Positions 39,221 through 48,419 of a stretch of 64,000 nucleotides of DNA are shown here, in pieces. The notes below the pieces were generated by a model. The model was not told where the DNA came from. It did no database searches and was given only the letters and a program-made list of their open reading frames with translations. The first letter of the stretch is position 1. Each line of letters begins with the position of its first letter. A program made the position numbers and the translations under genes. The DNA comes from Ralstonia soli (lineage in GTDB: Bacteria; Pseudomonadota; Gammaproteobacteria; Burkholderiales; Burkholderiaceae), in the NCBI RefSeq assembly GCF_023955655.1, contig NZ_JAMXHT010000007.1, forward strand, positions 248,001-312,000, written 5' to 3'.

Positions 39221-40492
39221 TCAGGCGACGGACGTGGCGTCCAGCGCCTGCGTAAAGTCTTCCAGCAGGTCTGCCTCGTCTTCAATGCCGACCGACACGC
39301 GCACGAGCGAATCCGCGATGCCCATGGAGGCGCGGCGCTCGGCGCCCATTTCCCAGTAGATGGTCGGTGCGACCGGGATCACCAGCGTGCGCGTATCACC
39401 CAGGTGCGTGGCGCGCACGGCGTAGCGCAGGTGGTCGAGCATGTCGACGTAATCTGCGCCCTCCACCAGTTCGAAGCTCAGCAGGCCGCCGTAGCGGCGG
39501 AACAGCTCGGTCGCGCGGGCATGCTCGGGGTGCTCCGGCAGGCCGGGGTAGTACACGCGTGCCACCTTCGGGTGTGCGGCCAGGGTACGGGCCAGTGCCA
39601 GGGCGTTGCTGCAGGTGCGGTCCACACGCAGGGCCATCGTTTCGGCACCCACGGCAATGCGGTGCGCGGCATCGGCGATGAGCGTGGCGCCCTGGTCGCG
39701 CAGGCCCTTTTTGCGGATCTGCTGGATGCCCTGCATTTCCGGCTTGGCCTTGCGATAGGCCGGGAAGATGTTCGGATACGCCGTCCAGTCGAACAGGCCC
39801 GTATCCACCACCGCGCCGCCCAGCGCGTTGCCGTGCCCGCCGATGTACTTCGACAGCGAATGCACCACCAGGCTGGCCTGCGCATCGCGCCCGCGGAACA
39901 GCCACGGCGAGGTCATCGTGCTGTCGATCACGTAGATCAGGCCGCGCGCCTTGCAAATCTCGCCAATGCCCTTCAGGTCCGCCACCTGCGTGCGCGGGTT
40001 GGCGATGGTTTCCACGAAGACGAGGCGCGTGTTGGGTTGCACGGCATCGGCCACGGCCTGCGCCGACGTGGCATCGACAAACGTCACTTCCACGCCCATG
40101 TTCCGCAGCGTTTCGAACACGCTGTTGGTGTTGCCGAACAGGAAGGCGCTCGAGACCACGTGGTCGCCCGCGCGCAGCATGGTCGAAAACACTGCCACGA
40201 TGGCGGCCATGCCGGTGGCGAAGCACGCGGTGGCCACGCCGTCTTCCATCATGGTGATCTTGGTTTCCAGCGCGGCCGTGGTCGGGTTGCCCTGGCGCGC
40301 GTAGGTGTAGCCGGGCTTGCCCTGGAATACGTCGATCAGCTCACGCGTCTCGGCATAGCCGTACGTGGTGGACGTGTGCAGCGGCTTGTGCACGGCGTAG
40401 TGCTCGACGCCGGCTTCGCGGTCGGCGTGCAGGAGGGCGGTGGTCAGTCCGGTCATGGCGGGGGCAGCAAAAAGGGCGGGAAAGTCCAGCAT
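39221..40492 (-). CDS. PLP-dependent cystathionine gamma-synthase/sulfhydrylase family enzyme
   Basis: The 423-residue protein belongs to the Cys/Met metabolism PLP family. The cofactor lysine is in VVHSLSKYIGGHGNALGG; other family motifs are YTYARQGNPTTAALE and the Asp in YVIDSTMTSPWL. These enzymes include O-acetylhomoserine sulfhydrylase, cystathionine gamma-synthase and methionine gamma-lyase, which sequence alone does not separate here. The start at 40492 has GGAATC upstream, and 40456 is an alternative. It converges with the oxidase operon and is divergent from the ABC fusion gene. Confidence 0.9.
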   Translation of the reverse strand: MLDFPALFAAPAMTGLTTALLHADREAGVEHYAVHKPLHTSTTYGYAETRELIDVFQGKPGYTYARQGNPTTAALETKITMMEDGVATACFATGMAAIVAVFSTMLRAGDHVVSSAFLFGNTNSVFETLRNMGVEVTFVDATSAQAVADAVQPNTRLVFVETIANPRTQVADLKGIGEICKARGLIYVIDSTMTSPWLFRGRDAQASLVVHSLSKYIGGHGNALGGAVVDTGLFDWTAYPNIFPAYRKAKPEMQGIQQIRKKGLRDQGATLIADAAHRIAVGAETMALRVDRTCSNALALARTLAAHPKVARVYYPGLPEHPEHARATELFRRYGGLLSFELVEGADYVDMLDHLRYAVRATHLGDTRTLVIPVAPTIYWEMGAERRASMGIADSLVRVSVGIEDEADLLEDFTQALDATSVA

Positions 40493-40595
40493 TATCGCGC
40501 GATTCCGGGGCCACCTGGGTGGGAAGGCCTGGCCGGCGTGGAACGTGCCTTGCGTCGCACCCCCGCGTTGCAAGACTGTCCGGAGCCCACGCCTG

Positions 40596-43577
40596 GTGAC
40601 GAGCGCATCTCCTCCTCCCCCGCAGGTTGCCAGCCTGCAGCAACGCATTTTCGCGGCGCTATGGCGCGCGATCTGGCGCTACCGCAAGCGTGTGCTGGCG
40701 GCCGTGGCGCTGCTGGTGCTGGCCAAGCTGTGCGCGGTGGGGGTGCCGATCGTCCTCAAGTGGATCGTCGACGGCTTTGGCGATGCTGCCCGCGTGCGGG
40801 TGTTTCCGGCCTTCCTGCTGCTGGCCTACGCGGTGCTGCGCTTTGGGGGGACGCTGTTTGGCGAACTGCGCGACATGGTGTTCTCGCGCGTGTCGCAGCC
40901 GACCGTGGCGGCCTTCATGGCGCAGGCGTTCGAGCACCTGCACCAGTTGGGGCCGCGCTTTCATGCGAGCCGTCAGACCGGTGGGCTGATCCGCGATGTG
41001 GAGCGCGGCACCACCGGCATCGAGTTCCTGCTGGGCGTGGCGCTGTTCACGATCCTGCCGACGATGGTGGAAATCGGCTCGGTGCTCGTCATCATGATGA
41101 GCCGCTACAGCGGGTGGTACCTCGTCACCATCCTGCTGACGTTCGCGGCCTACTGCACGGCCACCGTACTGCTCACCCGCCGCCGCGTGCGGCTGCAGCG
41201 GCAGATGAACGAGTTCGACTCGCTGGCCGGCAACCGCCTGCTCGACAGCATGCTCAACCATGAAGCCGTGAAGGTCTACACCAGCGAGCGCTTCGAGGCC
41301 CAGCGCTACCGCGACATCCTGCGCCAACGCATTGAAACCGCCGTGGCCAATCAGCGTGCGCTGTCGCTGCTGCACGTGTCGCAAAGCGGCGTGATCGCGG
41401 GCGGCGTGGCCACCGTCATGCTGCTGGCGGGGCAGGACGTGACGCGCGGCGTGCTCTCGGTGGGCGACCTCGTGCTGATCAACGCGTACATCATCCAGGT
41501 GTGCCTGCCACTCAATGCGCTGGGCTTCATGTTCCGCGAGGCCAAGGACGCCGCCATCAACGCCGAGCGCCTCTTCCACCTGCTCGAACAGCGCCCCGAC
41601 GTGGCGGACCTGCCCCACGGCGCGCCGCTGCACGTGACCCAGGGCGACGTGCAGTTCGACCACGTGGATTTCGGCTACGAGGCCACGCGCCCCATCCTGC
41701 ACGACCTGTCACTGCATGTTCCGGCGGGGCGGACGGTGGCCGTGGTGGGCGGCAGCGGATCGGGCAAGTCGACGCTGGCGCGGCTGCTGCTGCGCTTCTA
41801 CGACCCCTGGGCGGGCCGTGTGTCCATCGACGGGCAGGACCTGCGCGTGGTCTCGCAAGACAGCGTGCGCCGCGCCATCGGCATCGTCCCGCAGGACACC
41901 ATCCTCTTCAACGACACCATCGCCTACAACATCGCCTACGGGCGCGAAGGCGCCACCATGGCCGAGGTGATCGAAGCAGCGCGCGCGGCCTATGTGCACG
42001 ACTTCATCGCCGCACTGCCCGAGGGCTACCAGACCATGGTGGGCGAGCGTGGACTCAAGCTCTCGGGCGGCGAGAAGCAGCGCATTGCCATCGCGCGGGC
42101 GCTGCTGAAGAACCCGTCGATCCTGATCTTCGATGAGGCGACTTCGGCGCTGGACACACGCTCCGAGCGCGCCATCCAGCGCGAGCTGGACCGGCTCTCG
42201 GCGCACCGCACGACGTTGGTGATCGCGCATCGGCTCTCCACGGTGGTTGATGCCCACGAGATCGTCGTGCTGGAAAAAGGCCGCATTGTCGAGCGGGGCC
42301 GGCATACCGACCTGCTGGCCGCGGGCGGTGTCTACGCCCAACTCTGGACGCTGCAGCGCCAGCAGTCCGACCTGGAACAGGCGCAGCACCGGTTGGCGCA
42401 ACAGCCGATCAACCTGGTGGCGCTGGTGGTGAGCGTGCTCGACGGCCTGCGCGAGGCGATCGAGGCGCGGCGCATCACCGTGTATTCCGTCATCCGGTCT
42501 GAGACGCCGAGCATCACCGGCGACCCGAGCCGCCTGCAGGGCATCGTGGGCGATGTGCTCAGCCACGCTGTGCTGTCCAGCCACACAGGCAGCCGCATCG
42601 AGATCGTGCTGGAACGCGTGGAAGGCATGGCGCAATTGCGCGTGACCGACACGATTGCCGTGCCGGCGGTGGCGGGTGCCGCCATTCCCACCCCGCCGCG
42701 CGCACCGGCCGCCATGGACGCCATGGAAGCAAACTCGGCGCGCTCCAACGGGGGCCTCGCAGCGGCCGCACCCGCGCCCGAACCATTCGACGTGCTGGAC
42801 CCGGCCGAACCGCCCGCCACCCTGCGGCAAGAGCCGAGTCCTTTCGATACCGAGCTGCCCGACACCGCGCAGGACGTGGTGCATACCCCTGCGGCAACGC
42901 TCGACCCGCTGTGGATTCGCTCCGTGGTGGAACAGCATGGCGGGCGCTTTGCCGTCGTACCGCTGCCGCATGGCGAGGGCACGACCTACGTGATGGACTT
43001 CCCGATCCGGGCCGTCGCGCCGCTTGCGGCGGCACTGGGCGAAGCGGCTTCGGCAACGCCGCAACGGCAACCGGCGGCGGCAGACGCGGCGCTTGCGCCG
43101 CCCGACGCGCTGGCCGGGGTGCACGTGCTCATCGTCGACGACCAGGAAGACGCGCGCGAGATGCTGCAACTGCTGCTGGAAGCCTACGGCGCCAACGTCA
43201 CCGCCTATGGGGCGGCCAAGCCTGCACTGGCGGCATTGCGCGCGGCGCCCGGCAACTCGTGGCCCGACGTGCTCGTCTCCGACATTGCGCTGGGCGACGA
43301 CGAAGACGGCTACGCCCTGTTGCGCGCGGTGCGCATGCTGGAGAGCGAGCGCGACATGCCGCTCGATGCCCGCCTGCCTGCCGTGGCACTGTCCGGCTAT
43401 GACCGGCCGGAAGACCGCACGCGCGCGTTGCTGGCGGGCTTCCAGTTGCACCTCGCCAAGCCCACCGAGCGCGGTGAACTCGTCACCGCCATCCAGAGCG
43501 TCATCCGTGTACGGCGCGCGCCCGCGCACGAATCGCACGTCTCCGCGTCTTTCCACTCAGCCCGGGAGTCTCCATGA
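40596..43577 (+). CDS. ABC half-transporter fused to a degenerate kinase ATPase region and a receiver domain
   Basis: The 993-residue protein has three parts. Residues about 20-600 are an Atm1/HMT1-like exporter: a six-helix domain, then an ATPase with Walker [10 protein letters not shown] (385-393), signature [15 protein letters not shown] (489-503), Walker [13 protein letters not shown] (509-520) and the H-loop AHR. Residues about 600-805 look like a histidine-kinase HATPase region: [18 protein letters not shown] echoes the N box and [14 protein letters not shown] the G2 end, but the N-box Asn is gone and a long linker intervenes. No HisKA histidine is seen. Residues about 842-971 are a receiver with D848-D849, D896 and K955. 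The start is GTG 40596, with CGGAG upstream. The stop overlaps the next gene by ATGA. Confidence 0.9.
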   Translation: MTSASPPPPQVASLQQRIFAALWRAIWRYRKRVLAAVALLVLAKLCAVGVPIVLKWIVDGFGDAARVRVFPAFLLLAYAVLRFGGTLFGELRDMVFSRVSQPTVAAFMAQAFEHLHQLGPRFHASRQTGGLIRDVERGTTGIEFLLGVALFTILPTMVEIGSVLVIMMSRYSGWYLVTILLTFAAYCTATVLLTRRRVRLQRQMNEFDSLAGNRLLDSMLNHEAVKVYTSERFEAQRYRDILRQRIETAVANQRALSLLHVSQSGVIAGGVATVMLLAGQDVTRGVLSVGDLVLINAYIIQVCLPLNALGFMFREAKDAAINAERLFHLLEQRPDVADLPHGAPLHVTQGDVQFDHVDFGYEATRPILHDLSLHVPAGRTVAVVGGSGSGKSTLARLLLRFYDPWAGRVSIDGQDLRVVSQDSVRRAIGIVPQDTILFNDTIAYNIAYGREGATMAEVIEAARAAYVHDFIAALPEGYQTMVGERGLKLSGGEKQRIAIARALLKNPSILIFDEATSALDTRSERAIQRELDRLSAHRTTLVIAHRLSTVVDAHEIVVLEKGRIVERGRHTDLLAAGGVYAQLWTLQRQQSDLEQAQHRLAQQPINLVALVVSVLDGLREAIEARRITVYSVIRSETPSITGDPSRLQGIVGDVLSHAVLSSHTGSRIEIVLERVEGMAQLRVTDTIAVPAVAGAAIPTPPRAPAAMDAMEANSARSNGGLAAAAPAPEPFDVLDPAEPPATLRQEPSPFDTELPDTAQDVVHTPAATLDPLWIRSVVEQHGGRFAVVPLPHGEGTTYVMDFPIRAVAPLAAALGEAASATPQRQPAAADAALAPPDALAGVHVLIVDDQEDAREMLQLLLEAYGANVTAYGAAKPALAALRAAPGNSWPDVLVSDIALGDDEDGYALLRAVRMLESERDMPLDARLPAVALSGYDRPEDRTRALLAGFQLHLAKPTERGELVTAIQSVIRVRRAPAHESHVSASFHSARESP

Positions 43578-44104
43578 CCATGCTGGCCGATTTCGATCCT
43601 TCCCTCACCATGCAAGAACCGACCACATCCCACTTTGCCGGCGCCGATGCCGCACGCCGTGCAGTGGAGATGGCGCTGCAGCTCATCACGCAAGCCATGA
43701 CCCGCCCGCAGGAGGTGGGCGACAGCGGCTTCCTGCACATCGTGGTGATGGACCCCGCACGCTCGCCGGCCGACTGCGTCTTTGATGAAGCCGTGCTGTA
43801 TGAACACTCGGTCGGCGATCACACGCAATGGGATGCGGACTACGCCGCTTACGCCCGCGCCAAGGCCCGGCTGGCGTGGCAGCACGGCATGAGCACGCAT
43901 GCGCTGCAGACGCTGCGCCCGCACGTGCTGCGCGCGGGCGACACCAACCTGTGGGGCAGTGCCGTGCTCGACGGCATCGTCGTCGGGGTGAGCGGCGCGC
44001 TGCCGTTCTATGACGAAGCCTTCGCGCATGTGGTGGCGGCATGCCTGCGCGCCGTTGCCAAGCAGGCCGCCGCTGCCACCGCCGGCACGCTGCGGCTGGC
44101 CTGA
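43574..44104 (+). CDS. Small protein with GlcG/HbpS-like fold pattern
   Basis: The 176-residue protein has no signal peptide. The central and C-terminal parts resemble the GlcG/HbpS (haem-degrading, DUF336-like) pattern: a strand HIVVMDPARSPADC, a helix YARAKARLAWQHGMSTHAL where the family has a KA.TA helix, then GIVVGVSGALPFYDEAFAHVV, close to the family GAIGVSG...DEA ending. The match is by eye and moderate. HbpS of Streptomyces binds heme and modulates a sensor kinase. Here the gene overlaps the ABC-kinase-receiver fusion by ATGA, so the two proteins are probably made together. It may be a ligand-binding partner of the fusion. Confidence 0.55.
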   Translation: MTMLADFDPSLTMQEPTTSHFAGADAARRAVEMALQLITQAMTRPQEVGDSGFLHIVVMDPARSPADCVFDEAVLYEHSVGDHTQWDADYAAYARAKARLAWQHGMSTHALQTLRPHVLRAGDTNLWGSAVLDGIVVGVSGALPFYDEAFAHVVAACLRAVAKQAAAATAGTLRLA

Positions 44105-44454
44105 ACGCCCAGCGGCGCACGATGAGCGTGATGCCATCGCCGCGCCGTTTCTCCTTGGGCCCCACGTAAGAATTACGCAGCGCCGCCGGCGCCATACGGT
44201 GCCGCGCGCGATGCCGCGACGGGCCTCCCCCTCGCACCACTTGCACCGCTCGCACGCTGCACGCACGCGCCGCCGTGCCGCTAACGCTTGTCCCGACAAG
44301 CGAGAAACGTCGCCTGTATCCGGATTCCAACACCGCTCGCGGAGCCCTGTCGTGCAAGGCCGCGCGCGGTGGCACGCCGGCTGCTGAGGGTGCTCGCACG
44401 TGGCTTCGACCTATCCAGCTCGCGACAGGCCACGACGATAACGAGGAGATCAGC
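44105..44454. other. Intergenic region before the glycan operon
   Basis: These 350 bases contain only short frames with shadow-like translations. There is no clear terminator after the upstream gene. The region should carry the promoter of the glycosyltransferase operon, but I cannot place it. Confidence 0.4.
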
Positions 44455-45768
44455 ATGCGCATCGCCATGGTCAGTGAACACGCATCGCCACTCGCCGACC
44501 TGGGCGGTGTCGACTGCGGCGGACAGAACGTCTACGTGCGCCATGTCGCGCGCCAGCTTGCGCGGCTGGGCCACCGCGTCGATGTCTTCACCCGCCGCGA
44601 GCGCCCGTGGGAGCCAGAGATCGTGCCGTTCGATGACGGATGCCGCGTCATTCACGTGCCCGCTGGGCCGGCCGCCGTGCTGCCCAAGGAAGCCCTGCTG
44701 CCGCACATGCACGCCTTCGGCCGCCACCTGCTGAACCAGTGCGCGCAGGCCCACGCCAGCGGCGACGGCTATAACGTGATCCATGCCAACTTCTTCATGT
44801 CGGGGCTGGCATCGCTCGCAGCGGCGGCACGCCTGCAACTACCGCTGGTGATGACGTTCCACGCGCTGGGCCGCGTACGCCGGTTGCACCAGGGCAGCGC
44901 GGACGGTTTTCCCGATGCGCGTTTCGCGATCGAAGACACCCTGGTGCAGCGCGCTGACCGCCTCATTGCCGAATGCCCGCAAGACCAGGCCGACCTGGAA
45001 ACGCTGTACCACGCCCGCGCTGAGCAGATCGATGTGGTGCCCTGCGGCTTTGATGCAACGGAGTTTGCGCCCATCGACCGCGCCGAAGCCCGCCGCCGCC
45101 TGGGCGTGCCAGCCGACGCGTTTGTGGTGCTGCAGCTCGGCCGCATGGTGGCGCGCAAGGGGGTCGACAACGTCATCGAGGCCATCGGCAAGCTGCCGCC
45201 CGATGCACGCAAGCGCGTGCGCCTGTACGTGGTGGGCGGCAACACGGTAACGCCCGATGTGGCCGCCACACCGGAGCTTGGCCGCCTGCAGCGCATTGCG
45301 GCCGATGCCGGTGTCACGCAACAGACGGTCTTTGTCGGCAAGCGCGGACGCGCCGACCTGCGCGCGTGGTACAGCGCCTGCGATGTTTTCGTCAGCACAC
45401 CGTGGTACGAGCCCTTCGGCATCACGCCCGTGGAGGCGATGGCCTGCGGGCGCGCAGTGATCGGCGCGGACGTGGGTGGCATCCGCTCGACCGTGCGCCA
45501 CGGACGCACCGGCTTTCTTGTCCCGCCCAAAGACCCGCAAGCCCTCGCAGCACGTCTGCTGGAACTGATGCTGCAACCCGAGCTGTGCCGCGAGCTGGGC
45601 CAGGCCGGACTGGTGCGCGCCCGCATGCTCTACACGTGGCGGGGCGTGGCGGGGCAGCTGGAGCGCGCCTACCTCAAAGCCATCGATGCGCATGCGCGCG
45701 CCATGGCCCGCATGAACGGCTCGGCGCCCAGCGCCAACGCTTCGGCGGTTGCGGGGCTGGCCGCCTGA
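44455..45768 (+). CDS. GT4-family glycosyltransferase
   Basis: The 437-residue enzyme has two Rossmann halves typical of GT-B. The N-terminal DLGGVDCGGQNVYVRHVARQL is like sucrose-phosphate synthase and MshA-type proteins, and the C-terminal donor site has EPFGITPVEAMACG. It transfers a sugar from a nucleotide donor. CGAGGAGAT precedes the ATG. It is the first gene of the glycan operon, with a 44-bp gap to the SDR gene. Confidence 0.93.
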   Translation: MRIAMVSEHASPLADLGGVDCGGQNVYVRHVARQLARLGHRVDVFTRRERPWEPEIVPFDDGCRVIHVPAGPAAVLPKEALLPHMHAFGRHLLNQCAQAHASGDGYNVIHANFFMSGLASLAAAARLQLPLVMTFHALGRVRRLHQGSADGFPDARFAIEDTLVQRADRLIAECPQDQADLETLYHARAEQIDVVPCGFDATEFAPIDRAEARRRLGVPADAFVVLQLGRMVARKGVDNVIEAIGKLPPDARKRVRLYVVGGNTVTPDVAATPELGRLQRIAADAGVTQQTVFVGKRGRADLRAWYSACDVFVSTPWYEPFGITPVEAMACGRAVIGADVGGIRSTVRHGRTGFLVPPKDPQALAARLLELMLQPELCRELGQAGLVRARMLYTWRGVAGQLERAYLKAIDAHARAMARMNGSAPSANASAVAGLAA

Positions 45769-45812
45769 TCTCCCGACTGATCCTCTTTCCATTGTCCAAC
45801 CCCGACGCTGCC

Positions 45813-46574
45813 ATGACCCAAACCGATTCGAACGCCCACCCCAACACTCCACCCACGCTGCGCGACCAGGTCATCGTCGTGACCGGTGCCGGGCGCGGGC
45901 TCGGTGCCGCCATCAGCCGCGTGCTGTCGGCCGAAAGCGCCACGGTGGTCGCCACCGACCACGATGCCGACACCGCCGACCGCACCGCCGCCGAGCTGAT
46001 CGCCGAGGGTGGCCAATCCCACGCCATTGCGCTGGACGTGGGTGACGAAGCCGCCGTGCGCGGCGCACTCGACGAGGTGGTCGACCGCTTTGGCCGGGTG
46101 GACGCCGTCATCAACAACGCGGCCATCGACATCACGCTGCCCATCGACGAACTCAACGTGGAAGACTGGGACCGCGTGGTACGCACCAACCTGCGCGGCC
46201 CCTTCCTGCTGGCCAAGCACGCCAGCGTGCTGATGCGCAAGCGCGCGGGCGGCGCCATCGTCAACATTGCGTCCACCGCATCGCGCCGCGCGTGGCCGAA
46301 TGCGTCGGTCTACCACGCCACCAAGTGGGGGTTGCTGGGGTTGTCGCACGCATTGCATGCCGAGCTGCGCCCGCATGGGATCAAGGTCTCCGCCGTGATT
46401 GCCGGCGGCATGCGCACGCCGTTCCTGCTGGACCGTTTTCCCGATATCGACGTGGGCAACCTGCAGGACCCGGCCAACGTGGCGGCCGCCGTGCGCTTCG
46501 TGCTGCTGCAGCCGGCCGAGACGGTCATCCCCGAAGTGATGGTGCTGCCGATGCGGGAGACGTCATGGCCCTGA
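45813..46574 (+). CDS. Short-chain dehydrogenase/reductase
   Basis: The 253-residue classical SDR has VTGAGRGLGAAISRV (about 23-37), NNAA and the active site YHATKWG, with Ser in NIASTAS. It oxidises or reduces an alcohol or ketone with NAD(P). In this context it could modify a sugar nucleotide or a sugar precursor. It overlaps the next gene by 10 bp. The ATG has no strong ribosome binding site. Confidence 0.9.
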   Translation: MTQTDSNAHPNTPPTLRDQVIVVTGAGRGLGAAISRVLSAESATVVATDHDADTADRTAAELIAEGGQSHAIALDVGDEAAVRGALDEVVDRFGRVDAVINNAAIDITLPIDELNVEDWDRVVRTNLRGPFLLAKHASVLMRKRAGGAIVNIASTASRRAWPNASVYHATKWGLLGLSHALHAELRPHGIKVSAVIAGGMRTPFLLDRFPDIDVGNLQDPANVAAAVRFVLLQPAETVIPEVMVLPMRETSWP

Positions 46575-47179
46575 TGCATGCGCCATCGCGGCTGCCGACT
46601 TCGCCCGCGCGCGCCGCCATCTTTCTCGACAAGGACGGCACGCTGCTGCAGGACGTGCCCTACAACGTCGACCCTGCGCGCATTGCCCTCGCACCCGGCG
46701 CCGGCGACGGCCTGCGCCTGCTGGGCCGCACCGGCTTGCCGCTGATCGTGGTGAGCAACCAGCCCGGCGTGGCGCTGGGCTATTTCCAGATCGAGGCGCT
46801 GGAGGCCGTCGCGCGGCGCTTGCGCGAATTGTTCGCGGCGCACGGCGCGGTGCTCGGCGGGTTTCATTTCTGCCCGCATGCCCCCGCGCCCGACGGCGGT
46901 GCGGGCTGCTCGTGCCGCAAGCCGCACGACGGTCTGCTGCGGCAGGCCGCCACTTCGCACAACGTCGATCTGGATCGCTCGTGGATGATCGGTGACATCC
47001 TCAACGACGTGGAGGCCGGCCGGCGCGCGGGCTGCAGCACCATCCTCATCGCCAACGGCAACGAGACCCGCTGGGACCCCGGACGCCTGCGCGTGCCCGA
47101 TTACATCGTCGGCCGCTTTGACGAGGCGGCGGCCATCGTCATCGCGCAGCACGCCGCCCGCATGGAGGCCGTGGCATGA
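46565..47179 (+). CDS. HAD phosphatase, GmhB-like (heptose bisphosphate phosphatase type)
   Basis: The 204-residue HAD enzyme has the nucleophile motif FLDKDGTLL (D22, D24), VVSNQPGVALGYF, the zinc-binding loop FCPHAP...CSCRKP and the motif MIGDILNDVEAGRRAG. The cysteine/histidine loop is diagnostic of the GmhB and histidinol-phosphatase group. GmhB makes heptose 1-phosphate for ADP-heptose. Two GT9 heptosyltransferase-like genes in the same operon support a heptose role. GGGAG precedes the ATG at 46565. Confidence 0.9.
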   Translation: MALMHAPSRLPTSPARAAIFLDKDGTLLQDVPYNVDPARIALAPGAGDGLRLLGRTGLPLIVVSNQPGVALGYFQIEALEAVARRLRELFAAHGAVLGGFHFCPHAPAPDGGAGCSCRKPHDGLLRQAATSHNVDLDRSWMIGDILNDVEAGRRAGCSTILIANGNETRWDPGRLRVPDYIVGRFDEAAAIVIAQHAARMEAVA

Positions 47180-48375
47180 GCGCAGCCGCCATCCCCGAGC
47201 GCCGCGCGGTGTGGGCCCATGCCGCGCGCATCCTGTGCGTGCGCCCGGACAACCTGGGCGATGTGGTGATGACCACGCCCGCCTTTCACGCGCTCAAGGC
47301 CAACGGCCCGGGTGGCCCCGACCGCCACCTGACGCTGCTGACCTCGCGCGCGGGCGCCTCGGCCATGCCGCACCTGACCGACATCGACGACGCGATCGCG
47401 TGCGACGTGCCGTGGGCCAAGCATGCCAATGCGGCCGACGCCGACCAGACCCGCGCGCTGGTCGACACCCTGCGCAAAGGCGCGTTCGACGCGGCGGTCA
47501 TCTTTACTGTGCACACGCAGAACCCCTTGCCGGCCGCTCTGCTGTGTTTCCTGGCGGGCATTCCGCTGCGCCTCGCGCATTGCCGCGAGAATCCGTATGC
47601 GCTGCTGTCCGACTGGATTGCCGACCCGGATGCGCGCATTGCCGCCACCGCACCCGGCGACGTGCGCCACGAAGTGCGCCGCCAGCTCGACCTGGTGCGC
47701 CACGTGACCGATGTGCCGGCGCACCTGCCGCACCGTCTGCGCTTCAATGTTCGCCCGGCCGACCGCGATGCCGCGCGCAACAAGCTCGCCATGCGCGGCA
47801 TCGGCCTGGACGCGCCCTGGATCGTGCTGCATCCGGGCGCGACCGCCGCCTCAAGGCGCTATCCGCCGGACCGTTTTGCGCACATCGCCCGCTCGCTGGC
47901 GCAGCGCTACGGTTGCCCGGTACTGGTGACGGGTGCGCCGGCGGAGGCCGAGCTTGTGCAGCAGGTCTGCATGCCGGGGCACGTGGCCGGGCAACGCGTG
48001 CTGAACCTGGCCGGCGCGCTCACGCTGGGCGAGCTGGCCGCGCTCATTGAAGGCGCGGCGCTGCTGGTGTCCAACAACAGCGGCCCCGTGCACCTAGCGG
48101 CGGCCACGCAGACCCCGGTGGTGGATCTCTACGCGCTCACCAACCCGCAACACACGCCTTGGGCCGTGCCGCACGCGGTGCTCTCGCACCAGGTGCCGTG
48201 CCGCTATTGCTATCGCAGCGTCTGCCCACTCGGGCACCAGGCCTGCCTGACCGGCGTGACGGAAGACGAGGTCATCGCGGCGGCGCACGCGCTTTGGCAG
48301 CCGACGCGCGTGGCGCAAGCATTGTGGCCGCCTGATGCGAGGCCCACCACCCGGGCCGTCACTCCGGTTGCCTAA
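47176..48375 (+). CDS. GT9 heptosyltransferase-like protein, first copy
   Basis: The 399-residue GT-B enzyme begins with ILCVRPDNLGDVVMTTPAF, the WaaC/WaaF-type start. Its C-terminal donor domain has IVLHPGATAASRRYPPDRFA and LLVSNNSGPVHLAAA. It probably transfers a heptose from ADP-heptose. A cysteine-rich segment CRYCYRSVCPLGHQAC near the end is like that of other GT9 proteins. It overlaps the GmhB-like gene by ATGA. Confidence 0.9.
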   Translation: MSAAAIPERRAVWAHAARILCVRPDNLGDVVMTTPAFHALKANGPGGPDRHLTLLTSRAGASAMPHLTDIDDAIACDVPWAKHANAADADQTRALVDTLRKGAFDAAVIFTVHTQNPLPAALLCFLAGIPLRLAHCRENPYALLSDWIADPDARIAATAPGDVRHEVRRQLDLVRHVTDVPAHLPHRLRFNVRPADRDAARNKLAMRGIGLDAPWIVLHPGATAASRRYPPDRFAHIARSLAQRYGCPVLVTGAPAEAELVQQVCMPGHVAGQRVLNLAGALTLGELAALIEGAALLVSNNSGPVHLAAATQTPVVDLYALTNPQHTPWAVPHAVLSHQVPCRYCYRSVCPLGHQACLTGVTEDEVIAAAHALWQPTRVAQALWPPDARPTTRAVTPVA

Positions 48376-48419
48376 GCCCCGCCTCCGCCCTATCCACCAA
48401 TCGATCGATGGAGCCCTGC

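Noticed and set aside
40440..40595. N-terminal extension of the ABC fusion to ATG 40440
   Set aside because: It would overlap the start of the divergent PLP enzyme gene, has no similarity to the family and lacks a good ribosome binding site, while GTG 40596 has CGGAG upstream.
45669..46376. Long minus-strand frames inside the glycan operon
   Set aside because: They mirror the codon pattern of the real plus-strand genes, as expected at this GC content, and show no domain motifs.
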